Below are positions 1 through 10,875 of a stretch of 64,000 bases of DNA, in pieces. Position numbers and translations under genes: made by a program. Below the pieces are notes generated by a model, which was given only the letters and a program-made list of their open reading frames with translations, was not told the origin of the DNA and did no database searches. Source of the DNA: Piliocolobus tephrosceles (taxonomy: Eukaryota; Chordata; Mammalia; Primates; Cercopithecidae); assembly GCF_002776525.5 (NCBI RefSeq), contig NC_045434.1, forward strand, positions 113,374,242 to 113,438,241, in the 5' to 3' direction. Position 1 is the stretch's first letter. The number at the start of each line of letters is the position of its first letter.

Positions 1-396
1 GAGCACTTTGAGGTTAAAGGTGTGAAAGAAAATATGTTCATACCGAAACTGGAGAGAAGCTTTCTGAAGAACTGCTTTGTGATGTGTGTATTCCAGTCAG
101 TGTTATACCTCTCTTCTCATACAGTGTCGATGAAAACCTTTTGGAGAAGCAGGTACCAAGTGATATTCAAGAGCATGTTGCTGCTGATGGTGAAAAGGGA
201 AATAGCCTCAGAACAAAACTGGAAAGAAGCTTTCTACGAAACTACTCTGTGACATGAGTAATCATCTCACATAGATAAAGCCTTCTTTACTTTACGCAGC
301 TTGGAAACCATCACGGACGGATCCATGAAGGGACCTTCAGGAGCACATTCAGGACTCTGGTGTAAAATGAAATATCTTCAGATAAAAACTGTCAAG
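1..396 (+). repeat. HOR copy 0 (partial: K tail, L, M)
   Basis: The window opens in the second half of a K monomer; L starts at ~57 and M at ~227. The copy continues to the left of the window. Confidence 0.85.
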
Positions 397-2451
397 AAGC
401 TTTCTGTGAATCTGCTTTTTGCTATGTTTATTCATCTCACATAGATGAAGGTTTCTTTACATTATGCAGCTTGGAAACTCATTCATGGATGGAACTGCGA
501 AGGGATATTTGGGATCACATTCAGGTCTATGGTGAAATAGAAAATATAGTCAGATAAAAACTTGAGAGAAAGTTTCTGAGAAACTGCTTGGTGATGTGGG
601 CATTCCTCTCAGGGAGTTATAACTTTCTTCAAATAAGTCACGGTTTGAACACTGTTTCTTTAAAATCAATAGAGTGATATTCGGAGCACATTTGAAGACT
701 ATGGCAAAATGTGAAATGACGTCCAAAAAAAATAGAAAGAACCACCCCAAGAAACTGCTCTCTGACATGTCCATTCTTTTCACAGGGTTATAGCTTACTG
801 TACATTTTCCAGTTTGAAAGTCGGTCACAGAAGTTCCTGTGAGGGGATTTTAAGTGGCAAATGGAGTCCTGTGTCAACCGAGGAAATGTCATCCATCGAA
901 AATTGGAGAGAAGCTTTCTGCGCAACTCTTTTCTGATGATTGTATTCATCTCATGGAGTTAAATCGTTCTTTGGATTGAACAGTTTAAAATCACTGTTTC
1001 TGTGGAATCTGAGAAGGGACATTTGGCAACGCTCCTTAGAATGTCCTGAAAAGAAATAACCTCAGAGAGAAACCAGAAGGAAGCTTTCTGTGAAACTGCT
1101 CTGTGTCACGTGAATTCTGCTCACACAGTTATGCTTCTTGTTCCATTGAGCAGTATCATAACACGGTTTTTGTTTAGTCTGTGAAGGGAAATTCAGGAGC
1201 GCGTTGAGGCTTATGGTGAGAAAGGAAATGGCTTCAGATAGAAACTGAAGAGAAGCTTTCTGCGAGGTGCTTTGTGCCGTGTGCATTCCACTCACCAAAG
1301 TATACCTTTCTTCTCATAGAGGATTCCGGAATTCCTTTTGAAGAAAAAGCTAACAAGAGACATTCGGGATTATAGGGAGGGCTATGCTGAAAAAGGAAAT
1401 ATCCTCAGACAAAAACTGGAAAGATTTCTGTGAAACTCCTTTGTGTTAGATATATTGATTCATCTCACTTAGCTAAACTTTTTTCATATTACGGAGTTTG
1501 CAAACTCCATCATCCATGGATCCACAAAGGGATATTCAGGAGCACATTCAGGCCTACAGTGACAGAGGAGATATCTTCAGATAAAAACGGCATAGAAGCT
1601 TTCTGAGAAACTAGATTGTGATGCATGCATTCCACTCAGGGTGTTATACCTCTTTACTCACAAGGCAGTGTTTCAATACTGTTCCTCTGAAACCGAAAAA
1701 GTGATATTTCGGAGCACATTGAGGACTACAGCAAATAGTGAATATACTGAAATAAAATCTAGCAAGAAACGTTCCAAGAATCTGCTCTCTGATATGTGCA
1801 TTCACTTCACATATTTAGTGCTTAGTCTATGTTGCCCAGTTTCAAAACTCTGTCTTTGAAGAATCTGTGAAGGGATATGTAGTGACGACTGGAGGCTTGT
1901 GGTGAGCAAGGAAACGTCTTCTGATTAAACCTGCAGAGAAACTTTCTGAGCAACTTCTTTGTGATATGTGTATTTGTCTCATAGAGTTAAACCATTCTTT
2001 GGATTGAGCAACTTGAAATCACTGTTTTTGCGACATCTGAGGAAGGACATTTGGAAACGATCCTCAGAATATGGAGAAAGAAATATCCTCAGGTGAAATC
2101 CAGAATGAAACCTTCTGTGAAACTACTCTGTGTCGTCTTAATTCCTCTCGCTCAGTTAAGCCTCTCTTTTCATTGAGCAGTTTTCTAACCCTGTGTATGT
2201 GTAGCATGTGATTAGACATTCGGGAGCACTTTGAGGCTTACAGTGAAAAAGGAATTATTTTCAGACCAAAACTGGAGAGAAGCTTTCCGAGGAACTGCTT
2301 TGTGATGTGTGCACTCCACTCACAGTGTTATACCTCTCTTCTTATACAGTGTTGGGGAAACCCATTTGGAGAAACAGGTAACAAGTGATATTCTGGAGCA
2401 TGTTGATGCTGATGGTGAAAAGTGAAATAGCCTCAGACAAAAACCGGAAAA
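397..2451 (+). repeat. HOR copy 1 (12-mer variant, A-L)
   Basis: Monomers A (~397), B (~568), C (~738), D (~911), E (~1081), F (~1253), G (~1421), H (~1594), I (~1763), J (~1937), K (~2107), L (~2279). A separate M is missing because M and the next A are fused into one monomer at 2452, so the copy is 12 monomers (2,055 bp). Confidence 0.85.
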
Positions 2452-2623
2452 AAGCTTTCTAGGAAACTACTCTGTGAAATGTGTAATAATCTCACATAGA
2501 TAAAGCTTTCTTTACATTACACAGCTTGGAAACATTCTTGTGGAGCGATCTGTGGAGGGATATTTTGGATCACATTCGGGCCAATGTAGAAACAGCAAAT
2601 ATAGCCAGATAAAAACTGGAGAG
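2452..2623 (+). repeat. M/A fusion monomer (first of three)
   Basis: The first half matches M ('ctaggaaactactctgtg', then 'agataaagc') and the second half matches A ('ggatcacattcggg', 'atagccagataaaaactgg'). It is a normal 172-bp monomer, so one monomer was lost by exchange between adjacent A-type paralogues. It shares 'gtgtaataa' in place of the usual 'gtgtaatca' with the fusions at 25292 and 50250. Confidence 0.8.
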
Positions 2624-3043
2624 AAGCTTTCTGAGAAGCTGCTTCGTGACGTGTACATTCCATTCAGGGATTTATAACTTACTACTCATAAGACACAGTT
2701 TGAACACTGTTCCTGTAAAAATAAAAGAGTGATATTCAGAGCACATTGAAGACTGTGGCAAAAAGTGAAATGTCATCCAATAAAAAACAGAAAGAAGCAC
2801 TCGAAGAAACTGCTCTCTGACATGTCCATTCTTTTCACAGGGTTAAAACTTACTCTACATTTCCCAGTTTGAAAGTTGGTCTCTGAGGGTTCTGAGAAGA
2901 AATAATAAGTGGCAACTGGAGGCCTGTGTCGAGCAAGCAAATGTCTTCCATTGAAAATTGGAGAGAAGCTTTCTGCACAAGTACTTTGTGATGTCTGTAT
3001 TCATCTAATTGAGTGAAATCATTCTTTAGATTGAGCAGTTTTA

Positions 3044-3399
3044 AATCACTATTTATGTGGAATCTGAGAAAGGACATTTGGAAACACTCTTAAGAATATC
3101 CTGAAAAAGAAATAACCTCAGTGAGAAACCAGAAGGAAGCTTTCTGTGAAACTGCTCTGTGTCACATGAATTCCGCTCATACAGTTAAGCTTCTCTTTTC
3201 ATTGTGCAGTATCATAACACTGTTTTTGTTTAGCCTGTGAAGGGATTTTCAGGAGTGATTTGAGGCTTATGGTGAGGAAGGAAACATCTTCAGATAGGAA
3301 CTGGAGAGAAGCTTTCTGAGGAGATGCTTTGTGACGTGTGCATTTCACTCACAGATATATACCTTTCTTCTCATAGAGGATTCTGGAATCCTTTCCGGA
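3044..3399 (+). repeat. Source segment of the inverted duplicate (D tail, E, F head)
   Basis: Ordinary HOR sequence spanning the second half of D, all of E and the first half of F in copy 2. Its reverse complement matches 4145-4500 without gaps, and I found one mismatch. Confidence 0.85.
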
Positions 3400-4144
3400 G
3401 AAAAAGCTAGCAAGAGACATTCGGGAGTATAGGGATGGCTATGGAGAAAAACGAAATATCCTCAGACAAAAACAGGAAAGAAGATTTCTGAGAAACTGCT
3501 TTTTGTTATATGTATTTATTCTTCTTGAATATTTAAACCTTTTCTTATATTACGTGGTTTGGAAGGATCTGCAAAGGGACATTCAAGAACACATTCAGGC
3601 CTATGGTGAAAGAGGACATATCTTTAGATAAAACTGGATATAAGCTTTCTGAGAAACTACTTTGTGATGTATGCATTCCACTCAGGGAGTTTTATCTCTT
3701 TTCTCACAAGACAGTGTTGGGACACTATTCCTTTGAAACGGAATAAGTGATATTTTTGAGCGCATTCAGGACTATGGCGAATAGTGAAATACACTGAAAT
3801 AAAATAGAGGAAGAAGTGTTCCAAAAATCTGCTCTCTGATATGTGCATTCACTTTACAGCGTTAATGCTTAGTCTATGTTGCCCAGTTTCAAAACTCTGT
3901 CTTTGAAGAATCTGTGAAGGGATATTTAGTGACGTCTGGAGGCTTGTGGTGAGCAAGGAATCGTCTTCCAATGAAACCTGCAGAGAAACTTTCCGTGCAA
4001 CTGCTTTGTGATATGATATGTGATATGTGTTAGATATATTTATTCATCTCCCAGGGTTTAAAGTTTTCTTAATTACACAGTTTGGAGACTCCGTCAGGCA
4101 TGGATCCGCGAAAGGATATTGGGGAGCACATTCCATTCCCTTCA

Positions 4145-4500
4145 TCCGGAAAGGATTCCAGAATCCTCTATGAGAAGAAAGGTATATATCTGTGAGTGAA
4201 ATGCACACGTCACAAAGCATCTCCTCAGAAAGCTTCTCTCCAGTTCCTATCTGAAGATGTTTCCTTCCTCACCGTAAGCCTCAAATCACTCCTGAAAATC
4301 CCTTCACAGGCTAAACAAAAACAGTGTTATGATACTGCACAATGAAAAGAGAAGCTTAACTGTATGAGCGGAATTCATGTGACACAGAGCAGTTTCACAG
4401 AAAGCTTCCTTCTGGTTTCTCACTGAGGTTATTTCTTTTTCAGGATATTCTTAAGAGTGTTTCCAAATGTCCTTTCTCAGATTCCACATAAATAGTGATT
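4145..4500 (-). repeat. Inverted duplicate of 3044-3399 inserted in a G monomer
   Basis: This is the only long stretch where the satellite reads on the minus strand. Coordinates pair with a constant sum of 7544 (4145 with 3399, 4500 with 3044), so the alignment is gapless over 356 bp. The one difference I saw is G versus A in 'caccgtaagcc'/'caccataagcc'. Flanks are the two halves of a G monomer, with 'ccattc' present on both sides. Identity is far above that between neighbouring HOR copies, so the event is recent or was homogenised. Confidence 0.88.
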
Positions 4501-5577
4501 CCATTCAGACCTACGATGAAAGAGGAGATATCTTTAAAAAAAAAAATCTGGATGGAAGCCTTATGAGAAACTACCTTGTGATGTATGCATTCCACTCAGG
4601 AGTTATACCTCTTTTCTCAAAAGGCAGCATTTGAACACTGTTCCTGTGAAAGCGAAAAAGTGATATTTTGGAGCGCATTGAAGACTATGGTGAATAGTCA
4701 AATATACTGACATAAAATCGAGGAAGAAGCGTACCAAGAATCTGCTCTCTGATATGTGCATTCAATTCACAGAGTTAATGCTTACTCTATGTAGCCCAGT
4801 TGGTAACTCTGTCTTTGAAGAATCTGTGAATGGATATTTAGTGATGCCAAGAGGCCAGTGGTGAGCAAGGAAACGTCTTCCGATAGAACTTGCAGAGAAA
4901 CTTTCTGAACAACTGCTTTGTGATGTGTGTATTCGTCTCGTAGAGTTAAACCATTCTTTGGATTGAGCTGCTTGAAATCACTGTTTTTGTGGAATCTGAG
5001 GAAGGACATTTGGGAACGATGCTTAGAATATCGAGAAAGAAATATCCTGAGGTAAAATCCAGTAGGAAGCTTTCTGTGAAACTAATCTTTGTAGTCTTAA
5101 TTCCACTCGCTCAGTTAAGCCTCTCTTTTCATTCAGCATTTTCTAACCCTGTTTATGTTTAGTTTGTGATGGGATATTCAGGAGCACTTTGAGGCTTATG
5201 GTGAAAAAGGAAATATGTTCAGACAGAAACTGGAGAGAAGCTTTCCGAGAAACTGCTTTGTGACGTGGTCATTCCACTAAGAGTGTTATACCTCTCTTAT
5301 CATACAGCGTAGGGGAACCCTTTTGGAGAAACAGGTACCAAGTGATATTCAGGAGCATGTTGATGCCGATGGTGAAAAGTAAAATAGTCTCAGACAAAAA
5401 CTGGAAAAAAGCTTTCTAGGAAACTACTCTGTGATATGTGTAATCATTTCACAAAGATAAAGCTTTCTTTACATTATGCAGCTTAGAAAATGTCATGGAC
5501 GGATCCACGAAGGACCTTTGGTAGCACATTCAGGACTATGGTGAAAAATGAAATATCTTCAGATAAAAACTGGAAAG

Positions 5578-7809
5578 AAGCTTTCTGTGAATCTACTTTC
5601 TGCTGTGTTTATTCATTTCACATAGATGAAACTTTCTTTACATTACGCAGCTTGGAAACTCCCTCATGGATGGATCTGTGAAGGAATATATGGGATCACT
5701 TTGGGGCCTACAGTGAAATAGGAAATATAGTCAGAGAAATACTGGAGAGAAACTTCGTGAGAAATTTCTTGGTGATGTGTGCATTACACACAGGGAGGTA
5801 TAACTTTCTACTCATAAGGTACAGTTTAAACACATTTCCTGTAAAACCAAAAGAGTGATATTCGTTGCACATTGAAGACTATGACAAAAAGTGAAATGTC
5901 GTGCAATAAAAAACAGAAAGAAGCACTCTGGGAAACTGCTCTCCGACATATCCATTCTTTTCACAGGGTTAAAGCTTACTCTACATTTCCCAGTTTTAAA
6001 GTCAGTACTGGAGGGTTCTGCGAAGGGATAGTAAGTGGCAACTGGAGGCCTGTGTAGACCAAGGAAATGTCTTCCATCGAAAATTTGAGAGAAGATTTCT
6101 GCACAACTCCTTTGTGATGTTTGTGTTCATCTTGTAGAGTTAAATCATTCTTTGGATTGAGCAGCTTGAAATCACTGTTTCTGTGCAATCTCAGAAAGGA
6201 CATTTGTAAGCGCTTTTTATAATATCCTGAAAAAGAAATAACCTTAGAGAGAAACCAGAAGGAAGCTTTCTGTGAAACTGCTCTGTGTCACGTGAATTCT
6301 GCTCACGCAATTAAGCTTTTGTTTTCCTTGAGCTGTATCATAACACTGTTTTTTTTTTAGGCTGCAAAGGGATATTTAGGATTGCTTTGATGCTTACAGT
6401 CAGAAAGGAAACGTCTTCAGATAGAAACTTGAGAGAAGCTTTCTGAGAGGCTGCTTTGTGACGTGTGAATTCCACTCACAGAAATATACCTTTCTTCTCC
6501 TAAAAGATTCCGGAATTTCTTTTGGAGAAAGAGCCACCAAGAGAAATTTGGGAGTACAGGGATGGCTATGGTGAAAAAGGAAATATCCTCAGAAAAAAAC
6601 TGGAAAGAAGTTTTCTGTGACACTGCTTTGTGTTAGATATATTTATTCACCTCGCATAGTTAAAACCTTTCTTATATTTCGCAGTTTGGAAACTCCATCT
6701 TGCACGGATCCACGAAGGCACATTCGGGAGCACATTCAGGCCTATGGGGAAAGAGGAGATATCTTCAGATAAAACTGGATAGAAGCTTTCTGAGAACCTA
6801 CACTGTGATGTATGTATTCCACTCTGGGAATTACACCTCTTTTCTCACAAGGCAGCATTTGAACACTGTTCCTGTGAAACCAAAAATGTGATATTTCGGA
6901 GTGCATTTAGGACTATGGTGAACAGTGAAATATACTGAAGTGAAATCGAGGAGTAAGTGTTCCTAGAATCTCTTCTCTGATATGTGCATTCACTTCACAG
7001 AGTAAATACTTACTCTATGTTGCCCAGTTTTGAAACTCTGTCTTTGATGAATCTTTGAATGGATATTTAGTGACGCCCAGATGCTTGTGGTGAGCAAGGA
7101 AATGTCTTCCGATGAAACCTGCAGAGAAACTTTCTGAGCAACTGCTTTGCAATGTGTGTATTCATCTCATAGAGGTAAACCATTCTTTGGTTTGAGCAGC
7201 TTGAAACCACAGTTTTTGTGAAATCTTAGGAAGGACATTTGGCAAAAATCCTTAGAATATGGAGAAAGAAGTGTCTTCAGGTAAAATCCAGAAGGAAGTT
7301 TTCTGTGAAACTGCTCTGTGTAATCTTTATTCCTATCACTCAGTTAAGTTTCTCTTTTCATTGAGCAGTTTTTTAACCCTGTGTATGTTTAGCTTGCGAT
7401 GGGATATTCAGGAGCATTTTGAGGCTTACAGTGAAAAAGGAAATATGTGCAAACCAAAACGGGAGAGAAGCTTTCCGAGAAACTGCTTTGTGATGTGTGC
7501 ATTCCACTCACAGTGTTATACCTCTTTTCTCATACAGCGTCGGGAAATCCCTCTTGGAGAAACAGGTACAAAGTGACATTCGGGAGCATGTTGATGCCGA
7601 TGATGAAAAGGGAATTAGCCTCAGACAAAAGCTGGAAAGAAGATTTTTAGGAAACTACTCTTTGAAATGTGTAATCATCTCACATAGATAAAGCTTTCTT
7701 TACATTACGCAGCTTGGAAACTGTCATGGACGGTTCCACGAACGGACCTTCGGTAGCACTTTCAGAACTATGGTGAAAAAGGAAATATCTTCACATAAAA
7801 ACTGGAAAG
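5578..7809 (+). repeat. HOR copy 3 (13-mer)
   Basis: A complete A-M unit of 2,232 bp. It shares many derived variants with copy 20 at 48201 ('gtgcattacacacaggg', 'cctaaaagattccgg', 'gccaagagaaatttggg'-type F, 'cccagatgcttgtgg'), so the two are close paralogues ~42.6 kb apart. Confidence 0.85.
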
Positions 7810-8201
7810 AATCTTTCTGAGAATCTGCTTTTTGCTATGTTTATTCATCTCTCCTAGATGAAACTTTCTTTATATTATGCCGCTTGGAAACTCCCTTGTG
7901 GATGGATCCACGAAGGGATATTTGGGATCACATTTGGGCCTATGTTGAAATAGAAAATAAAGTTAGATAAAAACTGGAGAGAAGCTTTCTGAGAAACTGC
8001 TTGGTGACAGGTGCATTCCACTGAGGGAGTTATAGCTTTCTTCTCATAAGGCTTAGTGTGAACACTGTTCCTGTAAAATCAAAAGAGTGATATTCGGAGC
8101 ACTTTGAGACTATTGCAAAAAGTGAAATGTTGTCCAATAAAAAACAGAAAGAAACACTCGAAGAAACTGCTCTCTGACATTCCCATTCTTTTCACAGGGT
8201 T

Positions 8202-8217
8202 AAAACTTTCTTTACAT
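8202..8217 (+). repeat. Left target-site duplication of L1 (16 bp)
   Basis: AAAACTTTCTTTACAT lies immediately left of the L1 and is repeated at 9047-9062 after the poly(A). The last three bases also match the L1 end, so the exact boundary is ambiguous by ~3 bp. Confidence 0.85.
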
Positions 8218-8481
8218 CCCTTGTAAGTTGGATTCCTAGGTATTTTATTCTCTTTGAAGCAATTGTGAATGGAAGTTCATTCCTGATTTGGCTCTCTGTT
8301 TGTCTGTTACTGGTGTATAAGAATGCTTGTGATTTTTGCACATTAATTTTGTATCCTGAGACTTTGCTGAAGTTGCTTATCAGCTTAAGAAGATTTTCGG
8401 CTGAGACGATGGGGTTTTCTAAATATACAATCATGTCATCTGCAAACAGGGACAATTTGACTTCTTCTTTACCTAACTGAA
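8218..8481 (-). pseudogene. L1 ORF2 fragment (reverse transcriptase region)
   Basis: The minus strand encodes an L1 ORF2p piece containing the reverse-transcriptase catalytic motif FADDM, followed by downstream palm/thumb sequence ending near GIQLTRDVK. It is open throughout but is a truncated, inverted fragment without promoter or start, so it should be non-functional. Confidence 0.88.
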
Positions 8482-8881
8482 NNNNNNNNNNNNNNNNNNN
8501 NNNNNNNNNNNNNNNNNNNNNNNNNNNNNNNNNNNNNNNNNNNNNNNNNNNNNNNNNNNNNNNNNNNNNNNNNNNNNNNNNNNNNNNNNNNNNNNNNNNN
8601 NNNNNNNNNNNNNNNNNNNNNNNNNNNNNNNNNNNNNNNNNNNNNNNNNNNNNNNNNNNNNNNNNNNNNNNNNNNNNNNNNNNNNNNNNNNNNNNNNNNN
8701 NNNNNNNNNNNNNNNNNNNNNNNNNNNNNNNNNNNNNNNNNNNNNNNNNNNNNNNNNNNNNNNNNNNNNNNNNNNNNNNNNNNNNNNNNNNNNNNNNNNN
8801 NNNNNNNNNNNNNNNNNNNNNNNNNNNNNNNNNNNNNNNNNNNNNNNNNNNNNNNNNNNNNNNNNNNNNNNNNNNNNNNNN
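8482..8881. other. Assembly gap (400 N)
   Basis: A run of 400 N inside the L1 insertion. The round size suggests an estimated or arbitrary length. Confidence 0.99.
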
Positions 8882-8928
8882 TATGCACATGTACCCTAGA
8901 ACTTAAAGTATAATAATAAAAAAAAAAA

Positions 8929-9019
8929 GGTCAATTCTCAGGTTGGGATTTTCTAGATTTTCCAAGTGGTACAAATTTGTATCCCAAACCTATGTGATGG
9001 CAGGCTTGTCAATACAAAT

Positions 9020-9023
<4 letters not shown>
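8929..9023 (+). other. Probable L1 3'-transduced sequence
   Basis: About 95 bp that is neither L1 nor satellite lies between the L1's own A-run (8918-8928) and a long poly(A) (9024-9050). This is the signature of read-through past the L1 poly(A) signal to a downstream one. An AATACA hexamer lies shortly before the second tail. The segment should mark the source L1 locus. Confidence 0.75.
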
Positions 9024-9046
<23 letters not shown>

Positions 9047-9050
<4 letters not shown>

Positions 9051-9062
9051 CTTTCTTTACAT
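9047..9062 (+). repeat. Right target-site duplication of L1 (16 bp)
   Basis: Repeats 8202-8217 at the end of the poly(A); the C monomer then resumes ('ttcccaggttgaaagtc'). Confidence 0.85.
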
Positions 9063-10875
9063 TTCCCAGGTTGAAAGTCAGTCTTTCAGGGTTCTGTGAA
9101 GTGATAGTAAGTGGCAACCAGAGGCCTGTGTCGAGAAAGTAATTGTCCTCCATCAAAAATTGGAGAGAATCCTTCTCCGCAACTCTTTTGTAATGTTTGT
9201 ATTCATCTCATAGAATTAAAATATTCCTTGGATTGAGCAGTTTGAAATCGCTGTTTCTGTGGAATCTGAGAAAGGACATTTGGAGACTCTCTTTAGAATA
9301 TCCTGTAAAGAAATAACCTCAGAGAGAAACCAGAAGTAACCTTTCTGTGAAACTGCTCCGTGTCATGTGAATTCCGCTCATACAGGTAAGCTTCTCTTTT
9401 CATTGAGCAGTATTATATCACTGATTTGTTTACCCTGCGAAGGGATATTCTGGAGTGCTTTGAGGATTATGGTAGGAAAGGAAAAGTCTTCAGATAGAAA
9501 CTGGAGAGAAGCATTCTGAGGAGCTGCTTTGTGACGTGTGCATTCCACTCACAGAAATATACCTTTGTTCTTTTAGAGGATTCCGGAATCCCTTTTGGAG
9601 AAAAAACTACCAAGAGACATTTGGGAGTATAGCGACGGCACTGGTGAAAAGGAAATATCCTCAGACAAAAACTGGAAAGGAAATTTCTGTGAATCTGCTT
9701 TGTGTTAGATATATTTATTCACCTCGCATAGTTAAAACTTTTCTTATGCAGTTTGGAAACTCCATCATGCATGTATCCGCGAATGGACATTCGAGAGCAC
9801 ACTCAGGCCTACGGTGAAAGAGAAGATATCTTCAGATAAAAACTGGATAGAAGCATTCTGAACAACTAATTTGTGATGTATGCATTCCACTCAGGGAGTT
9901 ATACCTCTTTTCTCAAGGCAGCGTTTAAACACTGTTCCTGTGAAACCGAAAAGGTGATATTTTGGAGCGCATAGAAAACTATGGCGAACAGTGAAATGTA
10001 CTGAAGTAAAATCGAGGGAGAAACATTCCTAGAATCTGCTCTCTGATATGTGCATTCACTTCACAGAGTTAATGCTTGCTCTATGTTGCCCTGTTTTGAA
10101 ACTCTGTCTTTGAAGAATCTATGAAGGGATACTTAGTGACGCCCAGAGGCTTGTGGTGAGCAAGGAAACGTCTTCAGATTAAACCTGCAGTGAAACATTC
10201 TATGCCACTGCTTTGTGATGTGTGTATTCGTTTCAGAGACTTAAACCATTCTTTGGATTGAGCAGCTGGAAATCACTGTTTTTGTGGCATCGGAGGAAGA
10301 CATTTGGGAACAAACCTTAGAAAACGGAGAGAGAAATATCCTCAGGTAAATCCAAAAGGAAGATTTCTGTGACACTGCTCTGTGTCATCTTAATTCCTCT
10401 CACTCAGTTAAGTTTCTATTTTCATTGAGTAGGTTTCTAACCCTGTGAATATTTAGCGTGTGATGGGATATTCGGGAGCACTTTGAGGCTTATGGTGAAA
10501 AAATGAAATATGTTCCGACGGATACAGTAGAGAAGCTTTCCAAGGAACTGCTTTGTGACGTGGGCATTCCACTCACATTCTTATACCTCTCTTCTCATAC
10601 AGCTTCGGGGAAACACTTTTGGAGAAACAGGTACCAAGTGATATTTGGGAGCATGTTGATGCCGATGATGAAAAGGGAATTAGCCACAGACAAAAACCGG
10701 AAAGAAGCTTTCTAGGAAACTACTCTGTGATATGTGTAATCATCTCACATAGATAGAACTTTTGTTACATTACGCAGCTTGGAAACTGTCCTGGACGGAT
10801 CCACGAAAGGACCTTCGGGAGCCCATTCAGTACTATGGTGAAAAAGGAAATATCTTCAGATATAAACTGGAAAGG

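Larger units (their letters stand above)
2452..5577 (+). repeat. HOR copy 2 (expanded, with inverted insert)
   Basis: Order is M/A fusion, B-I, the first ~40 bp of J, then a jump back to G at ~4030 ('ttagatatatttattcatct'), a second G-L run and M. The backward J-to-G jump repeats about three monomers. The repeated G is split by an inverted 356-bp copy of D-E-F sequence (4145-4500). The 'tgatatg' stutter at ~4010-4030 marks the jump. Confidence 0.8.
8218..9046 (+). mobile_element. LINE-1, 5'-inverted (twin-primed), with 3' transduction
   Basis: Left part (8218-8481) is L1 ORF2 on the minus strand. Right part (from 8882) is the plus-strand L1 3' end, an A-run, ~95 bp of non-L1 DNA and a second poly(A). 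A 16-bp target duplication brackets the whole element, showing that both halves are one insertion. The inversion junction is inside the N gap. In the L1 at 41143, the distance from the matching ORF2 point to the 3' end is ~1.7 kb, so 400 N is probably too small unless there is an internal deletion. Confidence 0.88.
7810..10875 (+). repeat. HOR copy 4 (13-mer interrupted by an L1)
   Basis: A-M copy whose C monomer is split by the L1 at 8218-9046. Without the insertion and one target copy it is about 2.22 kb. A and B here carry the variants 'attatgccgcttgg' and 'gacaggtgcattccactgag', shared with copy 12 at ~27.5 kb. Confidence 0.85.

Noticed and set aside
3990..4035. Microsatellite at 'tgatatgatatgtgatatgtg'
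   Set aside because: Only a few imperfect units at the J-to-G join; better explained as a junction stutter.
8899..8917. Separate second L1 insertion at the right of the N gap
   Set aside because: One shared 16-bp target duplication encloses both halves, so a single twin-primed insertion is simpler.
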